Source: Gillisia sp. CAL575 (GTDB taxonomy: Bacteria; Bacteroidota; Bacteroidia; Flavobacteriales; Flavobacteriaceae). Taken from it: DNA of 64,000 nucleotides. Below are positions 35,750-45,266 of the stretch, one piece after another (within the stretch, counting starts at the first letter, position 1; each line of letters starts with the position of its first letter). The notes beneath the pieces are model-generated. The model saw nothing but the letters and a program-made list of their open reading frames with translations, made no database searches and was not told where the DNA came from. The translations under genes and the position numbers were made by a program. The DNA is taken from the NCBI RefSeq assembly GCF_000403785.1, contig NZ_APHJ01000021.1:62001-126000 (forward strand). The letters run 5' to 3'.

Positions 35750-38041
35750 CTATTTTACCGTTTTTACTTTTTTGCCTTTTTCTTGTGCATCTACAACGGC
35801 AACTGCTGCCATATTTACAATTTCTTCTACACTAGCACCAAGCTGTAATATATGAACCGGCTTTCTCATTCCCATCATGATAGGACCAATAGAGTCGGCA
35901 TTATTCATCTCCTTAAGAAGTTTATATGTACCATTAGCCGATTCTAAATTAGGGTATATCAAGGTATTTACCTTTTTACCAACTAATTTTGAAAAAGGAA
36001 ACTTGCTTTGAAGCATTTCTTTATTCAAAGCGAAATCTGTTTGGATCTCTCCATCTACAATAAGCTCTGGATTGGATCTATGCAAAATTGCAACTGCCTC
36101 TTTCACTTTTCTAGCTCGTTCATTTTTAGAAGAACCAAAATTAGCATAAGAGATCATGGCCACTACCGGTTCCATTCCAAACAATTTTACTGTTTTGGCT
36201 GTCATCATTGCTATTTTAGCAAGATCTTTGGCAGAAGGATCTATATTTATAGAAGTGTCACTTATAAAAAGTGGTCCTCGGGACGTGTTCATTAGGTTGG
36301 TTGCGGCTATTCTATCTACACCTTTAGCCATACCAATTAATTCTAGCATTGGTTTTACAACAGTAGGATAAGCTCTGGAATATCCAGAAAGCAATGCATC
36401 TGCATCACCTTCATTCACCATCATAGCTGCAAAGTAATTACGTTCTCGCAATAAATTTTGAGCATCGTATTTGGTTACTCCACTTCGGTATCTAGATTTC
36501 CAATAAACATCTGCATATCTGTCACGACGAGGCTGCTCTTCATCTGATTTTGGATCGATGATCGTTACAAGATCCTCGTGAAAATCTATCTCATTCATCA
36601 ATTCTAAAATCACATCTTTCCTACCCAAAAGAATTGGAATAGCGATTCCTTCTTCCTGAGTGATCTGTGCAGCTTTAAGGACGTCTAACTGATCTGCTTC
36701 AGCAAAGACCACTTTTTTAGGGTCCATTTTTGCACGATTCATCAATAAACGGGAGATCTTGTTATCATTCCCCATTCTATTTAGTAATTCTTCCTCATAA
36801 CGTTCCCAATCCAGTATTGGGTTTTTAGCTACACCACTTTCCATAGCTGCTTTTGCAACCGCAGGAGGAACTTGAGATATCAATCTAGGATCAAAAGGTT
36901 TTGGGATTATATATTCTGGCCCAAAATTAAGTTTTGTTTCTCCATAAGCTATATTCACTTGTTCTGGCACTGGTTCTTTTGCTAATTCTGCTAAAGCCTT
37001 AACAGCTGCCATTTTCATGGCTTCATTAATTTTTGTTGCACGAACATCTAAAGCTCCCCTAAAAATGAACGGAAAACCAAGCACGTTATTCACCTGATTT
37101 GGATGATCACTTCTACCGGTTGCCATAATAAGATCTTTACGAGCAGAAACAGCAAGATCATATTGAATTTCAGGATCGGGATTTGCCATTGCAAAAACTA
37201 TTGGGCGTTTAGCCATACTCTTTAGCATTGCAACATCCACTATATTAGCAATGGAAAGACCTACAAATACATCGGCATCTTTCATCGCTTCTTTAAGAGT
37301 ATCTATTTTTCTTTTAGTTGCAAATTCAAGTTTCTCTACAGATAGATTAGCCCTATCTGAACGAATAACTCCTTTACTATCCAACATCACGATATTTTCT
37401 GACTTTGCACCGAAAGCTTTATAAAGTTTGGTACATGAAACTGCAGCTGCTCCAGCTCCACTTATCACTATCTTAACCTTTTCTATTTTCTTTTTGGAAA
37501 TCTGTAAAGCATTAAGCAAGGCTGCCGCGGAGATGATGGCTGTACCATGCTGGTCGTCATGCATAACAGGGATATCTAATTCTTCCTTTAATCTACGCTC
37601 AATTTCGAAAGCTTCCGGAGCTTTTATATCTTCTAAATTGATCCCTCCAAAAGTAGGAGCAATATTTTTTACTGTTTGAATAAAAGATTCTATATCCTTG
37701 GTGTCTACTTCAATATCAAATACATCTATATCTGCAAAGATCTTGAAAAGTAGACCCTTACCCTCCATTACTGGTTTTGAAGCTAACGGACCTATATCTC
37801 CAAGTCCAAGAACTGCAGTCCCGTTAGATATAACAGCTACTAAATTCCCCTTTGCTGTATATTTATAGGCATTCTCTTTATCTTTTTCTATTTCTAAACA
37901 CGGTATGGCAACTCCTGGGGAATATGCCAAGGAAAGATCTCTTTGCGTTGCATATTTCTTGGTTGGAACAACTTCTATCTTCCCTGGTTTTGGTTTTGCA
38001 TGATAAACTAGCGCTTCTCTCCTTTTACTATCCGTACTCAT
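35750..38041 (-). CDS. maeB: NADP-dependent malic enzyme with phosphotransacetylase-like C-terminal domain
   Basis: It decarboxylates malate to pyruvate with reduction of NADP, linking the TCA cycle to biosynthetic reducing power. I use ATG 38041 (763 residues, [14 protein letters not shown]) because a TAnnTTTG box lies within the alternative 22-codon upstream extension. The malic enzyme part (about 1-430) shows [31 protein letters not shown] and GAGAAAVSC (nucleotide binding). The C-terminal part (about 435-763) resembles phosphate acetyltransferase and in homologues binds acetyl-CoA for regulation ([18 protein letters not shown]). Confidence 0.95.
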   Translation of the reverse strand: MSTDSKRREALVYHAKPKPGKIEVVPTKKYATQRDLSLAYSPGVAIPCLEIEKDKENAYKYTAKGNLVAVISNGTAVLGLGDIGPLASKPVMEGKGLLFKIFADIDVFDIEVDTKDIESFIQTVKNIAPTFGGINLEDIKAPEAFEIERRLKEELDIPVMHDDQHGTAIISAAALLNALQISKKKIEKVKIVISGAGAAAVSCTKLYKAFGAKSENIVMLDSKGVIRSDRANLSVEKLEFATKRKIDTLKEAMKDADVFVGLSIANIVDVAMLKSMAKRPIVFAMANPDPEIQYDLAVSARKDLIMATGRSDHPNQVNNVLGFPFIFRGALDVRATKINEAMKMAAVKALAELAKEPVPEQVNIAYGETKLNFGPEYIIPKPFDPRLISQVPPAVAKAAMESGVAKNPILDWERYEEELLNRMGNDNKISRLLMNRAKMDPKKVVFAEADQLDVLKAAQITQEEGIAIPILLGRKDVILELMNEIDFHEDLVTIIDPKSDEEQPRRDRYADVYWKSRYRSGVTKYDAQNLLRERNYFAAMMVNEGDADALLSGYSRAYPTVVKPMLELIGMAKGVDRIAATNLMNTSRGPLFISDTSINIDPSAKDLAKIAMMTAKTVKLFGMEPVVAMISYANFGSSKNERARKVKEAVAILHRSNPELIVDGEIQTDFALNKEMLQSKFPFSKLVGKKVNTLIYPNLESANGTYKLLKEMNNADSIGPIMMGMRKPVHILQLGASVEEIVNMAAVAVVDAQEKGKKVKTVK

Positions 38042-38064
38042 ATTCAAATTTATTGGATGAGTAG

Positions 38065-38072
38065 CAAAGGTA
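38065..38072 (-). promoter_or_regulatory. -7 box of maeB
   Basis: TACCTTTG on the minus strand, an exact TAnnTTTG match, 23 bases before ATG 38041. It decides the maeB start against the upstream in-frame ATG at 38107. No -33 box at standard spacing. Confidence 0.5.
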
Positions 38073-38152
38073 GTAAGCTTTACTTTTTTCGGGTATATAA
38101 ATATCAAATACTTTAAACTTGATTTAAACCTATAAATTAGAATAAAACACCC

Positions 38153-38770
38153 TTAAAACTTTGATTTTTGCAGCTCTTCCATATCCTTAATAATTTCCTC
38201 AATCCTCATTATTAATTTTCCGTAAAGCACATGAGTACTTATTTTGTAACTAAATATTCCTATCCCAGATAGCACTATTGCTGTAACTACTATTATAAGA
38301 ATTTGGAAATAGATGTCTAATCCCCTAAAACCTGACATCACAGAAGTTCCCTGAAAATACATCCAATATGCTGGAATGATTAAGATTGGTGGGCCTATCG
38401 CTAATAATTTGATATAAAACTTTTGGATTGATTTTAACTGCGAAACATAATTAATTAAATATTGATAAGTATTCGAACTTGGATTAAACATATCCAAGTT
38501 ATTCAACATTTTTTTATTCAGAAAGAATAATAAAACCAATAAAGTACCTATATAGAACCCTAACAGCATCTTATCTAAAAAAATAAATACTCCAAACAAA
38601 ACGATTGCCATTGGAATTAGGCTAAGGTTATCCCATTTTGATGTAGACTTAATCTTATCAATTATTAGCTTGGATTTTCTCGTATAGAGATCCCTAACTA
38701 CAGGCAATTCGAAACTTTTATTAGATTCAAATCCTTCTTTCCATATATTTTCAATAGATCTTTCCATCAA
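38153..38770 (-). CDS. Membrane protein co-encoded with an ECF sigma factor
   Basis: A 205-residue protein I do not recognise by name. The N-terminal half is soluble and helical (about 1-50), then two helices (about 50-90: SLIPMAIVLFGVFIFLDKML, GFYIGTLLVLLFFL) and two more (about 120-185: LLAIGPPILIIPAYWM, IYFQILIIVVTAIVLSGIGI). The gene overlaps the sigma factor gene by 20 bases, so translation is coupled. The layout suggests a membrane anti-sigma factor, but no ASD or zinc-binding HxxxCxxC motif is visible, so the role is inference. Confidence 0.78.
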   Translation of the reverse strand: MMERSIENIWKEGFESNKSFELPVVRDLYTRKSKLIIDKIKSTSKWDNLSLIPMAIVLFGVFIFLDKMLLGFYIGTLLVLLFFLNKKMLNNLDMFNPSSNTYQYLINYVSQLKSIQKFYIKLLAIGPPILIIPAYWMYFQGTSVMSGFRGLDIYFQILIIVVTAIVLSGIGIFSYKISTHVLYGKLIMRIEEIIKDMEELQKSKF

Positions 38771-39245
38771 GTAATATTTTTAGTTTTTTCTTAATTCGAG
38801 TGATTTTAACTCCGATATTATTTGGCAATAAGCCGATGATCTCTGCGATTTCTTGATACGAATTCTCTTCTAAGTAAAGAAGTATAATGGCCCGATCTAG
38901 CTCGGGAAGCTGCTTTATAGCCAAATAAAGAAGTTTAAGTGATTCATCATTGAAGGGATTCGATTCCTGTGGTACAACAGTAGCAAGATTTTGTAATTCA
39001 ACACTTTTCTTATTTACTTTCTTATCCTTCTTAAGTAATGAGAGTGAAATATTTAAAGATATTCGGTAAACCCAAGTAGACCATTTGGAATCACCCTTAA
39101 AATTCTCCCGACTTTTCCATAACTGAAGACAAACTTCTTGATAGTAATCCTGAAAATCTTCTTCATTGTCAGTATATGCACGGCAAATCTTAATGATTAT
39201 TCCGGCGTAAGGCAAAATAAACTGTGTATAGAAATCTTTACTCAA
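38751..39245 (-). CDS. ECF-type RNA polymerase sigma factor
   Basis: A 164-residue sigma-70 family factor with region 2 (YTDNEEDFQDYYQEVCLQLWKS, then GDSKWSTWVYRISLNISL) and region 4 (LPELDRAIILLYLEENSYQE followed by IAEIIGLLPNNIGVKITRIK). It is normal in size for an ECF factor and is followed, with overlap, by a four-helix membrane protein that may be its regulator. There is no adjacent TonB-dependent receptor, unlike FecI-type systems. Targets cannot be guessed; no repeated promoter motif was found near it. Confidence 0.92.
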   Translation of the reverse strand: MSKDFYTQFILPYAGIIIKICRAYTDNEEDFQDYYQEVCLQLWKSRENFKGDSKWSTWVYRISLNISLSLLKKDKKVNKKSVELQNLATVVPQESNPFNDESLKLLYLAIKQLPELDRAIILLYLEENSYQEIAEIIGLLPNNIGVKITRIKKKLKILLDGKIY

Positions 39246-39314
39246 AGCTTCTTTTAATTCATTAGTTTCAAAAAGATGAGATTATTACAGGCAGGAATAA
39301 TAAAATTTTAAAAC

Positions 39315-40238
39315 TTACTTCTTTAAGAAATCAATATTCCTTTTGAGTCCTTCGAACTTGGTTCTCTTTACGGCAGATTTTTTAAAAATTTCATTGAAAG
39401 TTTCCTTAGTAAGTTCTTCCCAATCCTTTCTAGAATTGTTCAATAACTGCGGATTTGGATCGAATAAGGGCTCGTTATGAGATTTTGAAAATTTATTCCA
39501 AGGGCAAACATCTTGGCAAACATCGCAGCCAAACATCCAATCATCAAATTGATCTTTATAAGAATTTGGCAGATCATTCTTCAATTCAATAGTAAAATAG
39601 GAAATACATTTGCTGCCATCCACTTTATAAGGTTCTACAATGGCCTGAGTCGGGCAAGCATCTATGCAGGCAGTGCAACTTCCGCAATGATCGGTCACCG
39701 GAGTATCATAATCCAATTCCAGATCTACTATTAGTTCTGCAATAAAATAGAAGGATCCTACTTGTTTAGTTAATAGGTTCGAATGTTTACCTATCCAACC
39801 CAACCCGCTTTTCGCTGCCCATGCTTTATCTAATACTGGTGCAGAATCTACAAAGGCTCTTCCCTCTACTTCTCCTATTTCTTGCTGAATAAATTGAAGT
39901 AAATGCTTCAGCTTTTCCTTAATTACAAAATGATAATCGGTACCATAGGCATATTTGCTGATCTTGTAAGTTTCGACTTTTTGAAAATCTGAAGGATAAT
40001 AATTAAGAAGTAAGGAGATTACACTTTTAGAGCCATCTACTAACTTAGTAGGATCAAGCCTTTTATCGAAATGGTTCTCCATATAACTCATTTCGCCATA
40101 CATATTCTGATTTAACCAATTTTCTAAACGTGGAGCTTCTACTTCTAAAAATTCAGCTTTGGATATCCCACAAGACATAAAGCCGAGGCGTTTGGCTTCG
40201 GATTTAATGATTTCAGAATATTTAGAATTTTGTAACAT
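39315..40238 (-). CDS. queG: Epoxyqueuosine reductase
   Basis: QueG reduces epoxyqueuosine to queuosine in the wobble position of GUN tRNAs, using cobalamin and two [4Fe-4S] clusters. The 307-residue protein has the early [20 protein letters not shown] region, the [20 protein letters not shown] segment, and two ferredoxin-like sites: [16 protein letters not shown] and [13 protein letters not shown], plus a Cys before YFTIELK. All eight cluster cysteines are in place. It follows the P450 gene by five bases, so both are probably transcribed together from the P450 promoter; no functional link is known. Confidence 0.95.
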   Translation of the reverse strand: MLQNSKYSEIIKSEAKRLGFMSCGISKAEFLEVEAPRLENWLNQNMYGEMSYMENHFDKRLDPTKLVDGSKSVISLLLNYYPSDFQKVETYKISKYAYGTDYHFVIKEKLKHLLQFIQQEIGEVEGRAFVDSAPVLDKAWAAKSGLGWIGKHSNLLTKQVGSFYFIAELIVDLELDYDTPVTDHCGSCTACIDACPTQAIVEPYKVDGSKCISYFTIELKNDLPNSYKDQFDDWMFGCDVCQDVCPWNKFSKSHNEPLFDPNPQLLNNSRKDWEELTKETFNEIFKKSAVKRTKFEGLKRNIDFLKK

Positions 40239-40243
40239 TGACC

Positions 40244-41575
40244 CTATCTTTTTTCAAACCTTAAAATCGCGTTTTTCGGTTTTAAGGTGATCATAGGAAG
40301 TATTTCAATAGGCGTTGTTTTCGGAGCGATCTTATAGAGTGTTACCATTTCTGCAACCGCAATTATCATCTCAAACATTGCAAAATTATTACCTATACAT
40401 TTCCTAGGTCCAGCTCCAAAAGGGGCATAAAACGGAGTATGCAAATAGGGGTCTGAATCTGAAAATCTTTCTGGTTTGAATCTCTCAGGTTCTTCCCAAT
40501 GTGATTTATGTCTATGGATTTCATTAAAAGAAAACAATAAATTAGAGCCTTTTGGTATCTCCATACCTTGAAAAGAATCGGCTTCTTTATTGATACGATC
40601 TATAAAATAAGCCGGGGGATAAAGTCGCATAGTTTCTTCAACCACCTTTTTTGTATAACTACAAGATTGGATAAACTCCATTAAGGAATTTGTTTCCTTT
40701 TTTGCCTTAACAACCTCCTCTAAAATCTTTTGCTGAGACTCTGGATTTCTAGCTAATAACTCGGCTGCAAATGTGAGCGCATTAGATGTTGTCTCGTGAC
40801 CTGCTGTAAATAAAATCAGGATCTCATCTATTAGCTGCTCTTCATCCATCTCATTCCCATCCTCATAACGAGCATCTAAAAGCATATCTAACAGATCTTC
40901 TTCTCTTTTCCCACTTTCTTTTCTTGCCTTTACCAGTTTTTTAAGGATCACTCTGGCTTCATCTGTTAGATCTGTGTGTTTCTTAATTTCCCCACCATAT
41001 TTAAACCAAAGACTTAAAAAGGGTTGTCTTAATTCCCTAACCAACATTTTTTGAGCTGCTTCGGTAATATATTGCAATCTGGTAATATCTTTATCTCCTA
41101 CAGCACTGCTGAATAAAGATTTCACTACCGTTTGAAAAGCCAGATCATTAAAGATTGGAAAAATATCTATCTCGGTTTCGGTTTCAATTTTATCCAGCTC
41201 AGTAAGAATTGCTTTATGGATACTCTCCAACAACAAAGTGAGTTGTTTTTTATGGAACGCAGGTTGTATCAGTTTCCTCTGTTTTTTCCAATGTTCCCCT
41301 TCAGCAGTTAACAGACCACGACCAACATATTTCACAAGATCTTTAGTCTGTATAGGAGATTTTGTATAATTCTTCTGGTTTTTCTGAAGTACATATTCTG
41401 CTAAATAGGCATCTCTGGAAAAAATTACAGATTTTCCTGGACCAATAATTAACCTGAAGGTATCGCCATGTTTCTCAAAATTACTATGATGAAAAGGCAA
41501 TGGATTCTTAAGAATATTTGAGGCATGCTTCAAAAATTTGAAAAATGAAACCTTTGGAATTTCTTTCTGACCCAT
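40244..41575 (-). CDS. Cytochrome P450
   Basis: A 443-residue soluble heme monooxygenase. The heme ligand cysteine lies in [17 protein letters not shown], the I-helix oxygen-binding motif is [11 protein letters not shown], and the K-helix ExxR is ETMRLYPP. These put it among the class that resembles CYP102/CYP4-type bacterial P450s. The substrate is unknown and no ferredoxin or ferredoxin reductase gene lies nearby, so its electron donor must come from elsewhere. The start codon follows a TACTTTTG box by about 80 bases. Confidence 0.93.
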   Translation of the reverse strand: MGQKEIPKVSFFKFLKHASNILKNPLPFHHSNFEKHGDTFRLIIGPGKSVIFSRDAYLAEYVLQKNQKNYTKSPIQTKDLVKYVGRGLLTAEGEHWKKQRKLIQPAFHKKQLTLLLESIHKAILTELDKIETETEIDIFPIFNDLAFQTVVKSLFSSAVGDKDITRLQYITEAAQKMLVRELRQPFLSLWFKYGGEIKKHTDLTDEARVILKKLVKARKESGKREEDLLDMLLDARYEDGNEMDEEQLIDEILILFTAGHETTSNALTFAAELLARNPESQQKILEEVVKAKKETNSLMEFIQSCSYTKKVVEETMRLYPPAYFIDRINKEADSFQGMEIPKGSNLLFSFNEIHRHKSHWEEPERFKPERFSDSDPYLHTPFYAPFGAGPRKCIGNNFAMFEMIIAVAEMVTLYKIAPKTTPIEILPMITLKPKNAILRFEKR

Positions 41576-41919
41576 TGTTCTTGTTTGATTTATGAATTTA
41601 GTAAAATCGAATTTGTCATAACGCTCTAAAGTCTAGTATTTTCTTTAGTATTACAAAAGTACATAATTGAAAACCATTAAAATTAGTTCAACTTTTATCT
41701 AGAGTTTGGTTTTTCAAACCCTATTATAATTAGGTGCTGAAATTCCCGAGGTTCAGGAGTATCGATTTTTTCAATAGTTGTTCCGTGAGAGTTGTAGAAA
41801 CTGAAGATGAATTTAAATGATGCCCCACAACCAAATCCCTTTTTTGAATTAACAAAGAGCACTGAATTAAATTGATTTCATAGTTATTATCATAAGCTGA
41901 ATTTCAGTACATAAAAATT
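41576..41919 (+). other. Non-coding stretch of about 340 bases
   Basis: AT-rich intergenic DNA between the P450 gene and the ice-binding protein gene. It contains the probable P450 -7 box (41654-41661, minus) and the short palindrome CTGAAATTTCAG-like at about 41894-41905. I saw no open frame with family features, no RNA gene and no transposon ends. Confidence 0.5.
41654..41661 (-). promoter_or_regulatory. -7 box upstream of the P450-queG pair
   Basis: TACTTTTG on the minus strand, an exact TAnnTTTG match, about 80 bases before the P450 start at 41575. No -33 element at the standard 19-base spacing. Confidence 0.45.
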
Positions 41920-42747
41920 TTATTTAGGCTGGGTAACCGTATTTTTTTGAAGAGTTGCAGCAGTTTGCGCCAATAATCTTCCGTTTATAGAAGCTCCAGT
42001 TTTTAGATTAATTCCAGTCTGACCTAAAATATTTCCTTCAAAATGACTGGTAGTTCCAAAATTAACCGCTCCGGCTACTTGCCAGAAGATATTCTTAGCT
42101 TGTGCACCACCACTCAAAGTAACTCTTACTGCAGAACTCATATCAAGATTTCCGGAAACTTGGAAAATCCAAACATCATCTGGTCCACCGGCAAGTGCAA
42201 TATCAGTTGGAATAACTACAGAACTTGTAAATTTATAAAGTCCGGGAGTTAGTGTTTTTCCTCCAATATTTCCGGCTCCTAAATTAACAAAATCCGGTGT
42301 AGTTCGCCCGGCTGCATCAGTGTATGCTGTTTCCATATTACTAATTGCAGTTGTTAACATACTTGCGCTTGTAGTTATACATGCAGGACCTGCTGCATCA
42401 ACCGAGTATACATTTCCTGTTACTTCTCCACAGTCTAAAACCATTGCGGCCCCAGTAATTGGGCTTGTTCCAATATCCCCTGTAATAGAAGATTTATAGA
42501 CACTAGTGATTCCAGTTTTTGTTAGAATTGCAAAATCTCCAGCAACACCAAGATTTACAACCTTTAATGTTCCTTGTTCTTTTGTATCATCCGATTTTTT
42601 TGAAGAAATATCACTAGATAGATCTACGGTATTTTCTGCAGATGCTTTCATATCTGCTGAATTGTCATTTAATTCATCCTTTTCACAACTGGAAAATAGT
42701 CCAATAAATACGAATACTAAGGCTGGTAATATTATTTTAAATTTCAT
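41920..42747 (-). CDS. Ice-binding-like lipoprotein (DUF3494)
   Basis: A 275-residue protein with a lipoprotein signal (VFIGLFSSC, lipidated Cys about 21), a polar linker (about 22-65) and a complete DUF3494 domain: NLGVAGDFAILTKTGIT, SSITGDIGTSPITGAA, GNVYSVDAAGPACITTSASM, LGAGNIGGKTLTPGLYKF, DDVWIFQVSGNLDMSSAVRV, and NIFWQVAGAVNFGTTSHFEG followed by NILGQTGINLKTGASINGRL. This beta-solenoid fold binds ice in sea-ice algae and bacteria and lowers recrystallisation; not all DUF3494 proteins bind ice, so activity is not proven. The lipid anchor would hold it on the cell rather than secrete it. An AraC-type regulator lies upstream. Confidence 0.92.
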   Translation of the reverse strand: MKFKIILPALVFVFIGLFSSCEKDELNDNSADMKASAENTVDLSSDISSKKSDDTKEQGTLKVVNLGVAGDFAILTKTGITSVYKSSITGDIGTSPITGAAMVLDCGEVTGNVYSVDAAGPACITTSASMLTTAISNMETAYTDAAGRTTPDFVNLGAGNIGGKTLTPGLYKFTSSVVIPTDIALAGGPDDVWIFQVSGNLDMSSAVRVTLSGGAQAKNIFWQVAGAVNFGTTSHFEGNILGQTGINLKTGASINGRLLAQTAATLQKNTVTQPK

Positions 42748-43025
42748 AAATAATTACAATTGTTTTGCGACTTTATTATCACCTAGTAAATGTTAGCCTT
42801 TAGAGAATCTAATGTGTTATATAATTATTGGCTTATATTATATATTTCCCACGTTTTATTGAGGTAATAATATATAGTGAAGAGTGATTAATGAAGAGTA
42901 AATTAAATTAAAGAACTGAAAATTTCAACTTAAAAACATGAAATGTGAGATAGCAAGGGAAAATAAAGACTTTTGCGTCCCTAATAATGAGTATTGCCAA
43001 TATCTTTCACAATCAGCTTTTCACA

Positions 43026-43595
43026 TTAAATAGCAACTGCGCTTAGTTTTTGATCTTCTTGATTTTGCCTCATTTCCTTATAAATGGATGGGGAATAGCC
43101 GGTAACCTTTTTAAATTGACCAGATAAATGTGCCATACTACTATAATGGAGTTTATAGGAAATTTCAGTTAGATTGAGTTCATTATACGCAAGTAATTCC
43201 TTTACCCTTTCAATTTTATTGACAATAATATATTGCTGTATGGTAATGCCTTTTACTTCTGAAAACGTATTAGCCAGATAAGTGTAATCATAGTTTAACT
43301 TCTCACTGATATATTCAGAATCATTCATTGTAGGACATCCATTAGGATACTTGATCATTTCGAGAATTGTGTTTTTTATCTTTTCAATAAGAATGCTCTT
43401 TTTATCCTTGTGAAGCCTCAGTCCAAATCTTAAAAGATTCCTTCTAAGTTCAATCCTCTGTTTGATAGATATTTCTTCAAGAAGTTCCACCACACCCAAA
43501 TCAATTAACCCAAAGGATATATCAAGCCGTTTCAACTCTTCTTTAACTAGAATTTTACACCTTAGACTAACCATATATTTAATATATAACTTCAT
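43026..43595 (-). CDS. AraC-family regulator with HMA-like N-terminal domain
   Basis: The C-terminal 100 residues are a two-motif AraC DNA-binding domain (YTYLANTFSEVKGITIQQYI, ELNLTEISYKLHYSSMAHLS followed by GQFKKVTGYSPSIYKEMR). The N-terminal part (MKLYIKYMVSLRCKILVKEE, VVELLEEISIKQRIEL) resembles the small metal-binding (HMA-like) fold found in a flavobacterial group of such regulators, where MVCxRC is usual; here the first cysteine of the pair is replaced (MVSLRC), so metal binding may be lost. It is transcribed in the same direction as, and 278 bases upstream of, the ice-binding gene, and could control it. Confidence 0.87.
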   Translation of the reverse strand: MKLYIKYMVSLRCKILVKEELKRLDISFGLIDLGVVELLEEISIKQRIELRRNLLRFGLRLHKDKKSILIEKIKNTILEMIKYPNGCPTMNDSEYISEKLNYDYTYLANTFSEVKGITIQQYIIVNKIERVKELLAYNELNLTEISYKLHYSSMAHLSGQFKKVTGYSPSIYKEMRQNQEDQKLSAVAI

Positions 43596-44132
43596 ACTAA
43601 TTTTATTAAGTCTGTAGTATAGATCTTCAAACTAAGTACTATAACGATTATAATTACAGTATATGTTTTAAAAACATCAGAATTATTGAAAACAACAAAA
43701 AAGCATTGAAAGAATTTTCGCACTTTAAGTATGCTTATAAACACCTCAAATCTATACCATATATATTAAATTAGCTCTTTGATTGTAATATACTTTAAAT
43801 AAAATAGTGTAATTCATCGTGTTTATTCACTTTTAAACCGATACTAGTTGTTGGATCTTATGGGTTTTGTTAGATAGCTACCCAGAAATTGAATATTATT
43901 TAGAATGTTAAAAAATTTCTCTTACCTATAGATTTAAAGAATCACTAAACTTTATAGGTTTCAATTTTTATTTTGGAAAATTTTTTCATTCAAAAAAAGA
44001 ATACTTATGTATTGCAGAATAGAAAACACTATAAATCACCTGAAAAAATTAACATAAAGCCTACCCAGAAACCTTGGATTCTTATTTGAGATTTTTTTTG
44101 CAAAAAAACTTTGTTTCTAGGTAATTGCCGAT
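43596..44132 (+). other. Long AT-rich intergenic region (about 540 bases)
   Basis: Nothing coding or RNA-like was recognised. It is strongly AT-rich with multiple stops in all frames. Two small structures are visible: an inverted repeat ACCTATA (43924-43930) and TATAGGT (43953-43959), and a direct repeat CTACCCAGAAA at 43877-43887 and 44061-44071. It separates the regulator from ruvB and probably carries the regulator's promoter, although no clean TAnnTTTG box was found. Confidence 0.5.
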
Positions 44133-45155
44133 TTAAAAAAGCCCACTTTGGGTAGCCCCTTTTATTCGACCTAAGTGTTTATAAGCTGCTTCAGTCACCT
44201 CTCTACCTCTTGGAGTTCTAAAAATAAAACCTTGTTGTATTAGGAAAGGCTCATAAACTTCTTCGATGGTTTCAGCATTTTCACTTACTGCTGTTGCTAA
44301 AGTAGAAATCCCCACCGGACCACCTTTAAATTTATCTATAATTGTAGTCAGGATCTTATTATCCATTTCATCTAATCCATGAGCATCTACATTTAATGCC
44401 TTAAGACTGTATTTAGCAATCTCCATGTCTATCTTTCCATTCCCCTTAATCTGGGCAAAATCACGAACTCTACGTAATAAAGCATTCGCAATCCTTGGAG
44501 TTCCTCTACTTCTACCAGCAATCTCAATTGCTGCATCCAAAGCTAATGGTACTTTCAAAATATCTGCACTTCGTTGAAGAATGGTGGAAAGTAATTCTGT
44601 GGTATAATATTGCAACCGACTAGAAATCCCAAACCTCGCTCTCATAGGCGAAGTAAGCAATCCAGATCTAGTTGTTGCTCCAATGAGTGTAAATGGATTA
44701 AGATTTATCTGAACTGTACGGGCATTTGGACCTGTCTCTATCATGATATCTATCTTATAATCTTCCATTGCAGAATATAGATATTCCTCTACAATAGGAC
44801 TTAACCTATGGATCTCATCTATAAATAACACATCACGCTCATCCAAATTAGTAAGCAAACCTGCCAGATCCCCTGGTTTATCGATTACAGGACCAGAAGT
44901 AACTTTTATTCCCACCTGCAACTCATTAGCTAAGATATGCGCTAAAGTTGTTTTCCCAAGTCCCGGAGGGCCATGAAATAAGGTATGATCTAAAGCTTCC
45001 CCACGTTGGTTGGCAGCTTCAACAAAAATCTTAAGATTCTCCAGCACTTGATCCTGACCTGCAAAATCATCGAAACTGAGGGGACGTAATGCTCTGTCTA
45101 TATCTAATTCTTCTGAAGAAAAGTTTTCACCGGTGGGGTCTAGATGCTCGTTCAT
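44133..45155 (-). CDS. ruvB: Holliday junction branch migration helicase RuvB
   Basis: RuvB is the hexameric AAA+ motor that drives branch migration with RuvA. The 340-residue protein has the RuvB start ([19 protein letters not shown]), Walker [12 protein letters not shown], Walker [20 protein letters not shown], sensor 1 [20 protein letters not shown] and the C-terminal winged-helix part ending [16 protein letters not shown]. It is transcribed alone from a promoter that touches the oxidase operon's terminator. Confidence 0.97.
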   Translation of the reverse strand: MNEHLDPTGENFSSEELDIDRALRPLSFDDFAGQDQVLENLKIFVEAANQRGEALDHTLFHGPPGLGKTTLAHILANELQVGIKVTSGPVIDKPGDLAGLLTNLDERDVLFIDEIHRLSPIVEEYLYSAMEDYKIDIMIETGPNARTVQINLNPFTLIGATTRSGLLTSPMRARFGISSRLQYYTTELLSTILQRSADILKVPLALDAAIEIAGRSRGTPRIANALLRRVRDFAQIKGNGKIDMEIAKYSLKALNVDAHGLDEMDNKILTTIIDKFKGGPVGISTLATAVSENAETIEEVYEPFLIQQGFIFRTPRGREVTEAAYKHLGRIKGATQSGLF

Positions 45156-45204
45156 GAGATTTATAAAATTCTATTAATGGAAATTATAGCAAAACTGATA
45201 GAAA

Positions 45205-45233
45205 CAAAGATAAAAGAAAAAAGCCTCTTCAAA
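45205..45233 (-). promoter_or_regulatory. Promoter of ruvB, overlapping the oxidase operon terminator
   Basis: On the minus strand: TTTG (45230-45233), 17 bases, TATCTTTG (45205-45212), about 50 bases before the start at 45155. The -33 box lies in the loop of the preceding terminator hairpin. Confidence 0.55.
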
Positions 45234-45248
45234 TGAAAAGGCTTTTTT
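45217..45248 (-). terminator. Intrinsic terminator of the act-cox operon
   Basis: AAAAAAGCCTCTTC (45217-45230) pairs with GAAAAGGCTTTTTT (45235-45248) with one mismatch and a 4-base loop. On the minus strand it ends in a run of T residues, 19 bases after the coxA stop. Confidence 0.85.
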
Positions 45249-45266
45249 AAATATGTTAGGTCTTGC

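Noticed and set aside
38042-38107. 22-codon N-terminal extension of the malic enzyme
   Set aside because: A TAnnTTTG box lies inside it and the extra residues are not family-like.
43877-44071. Mobile element remnant bounded by CTACCCAGAAA direct repeats
   Set aside because: Eleven bases in AT-rich DNA with no terminal inverted repeats or transposase remnant is too little.
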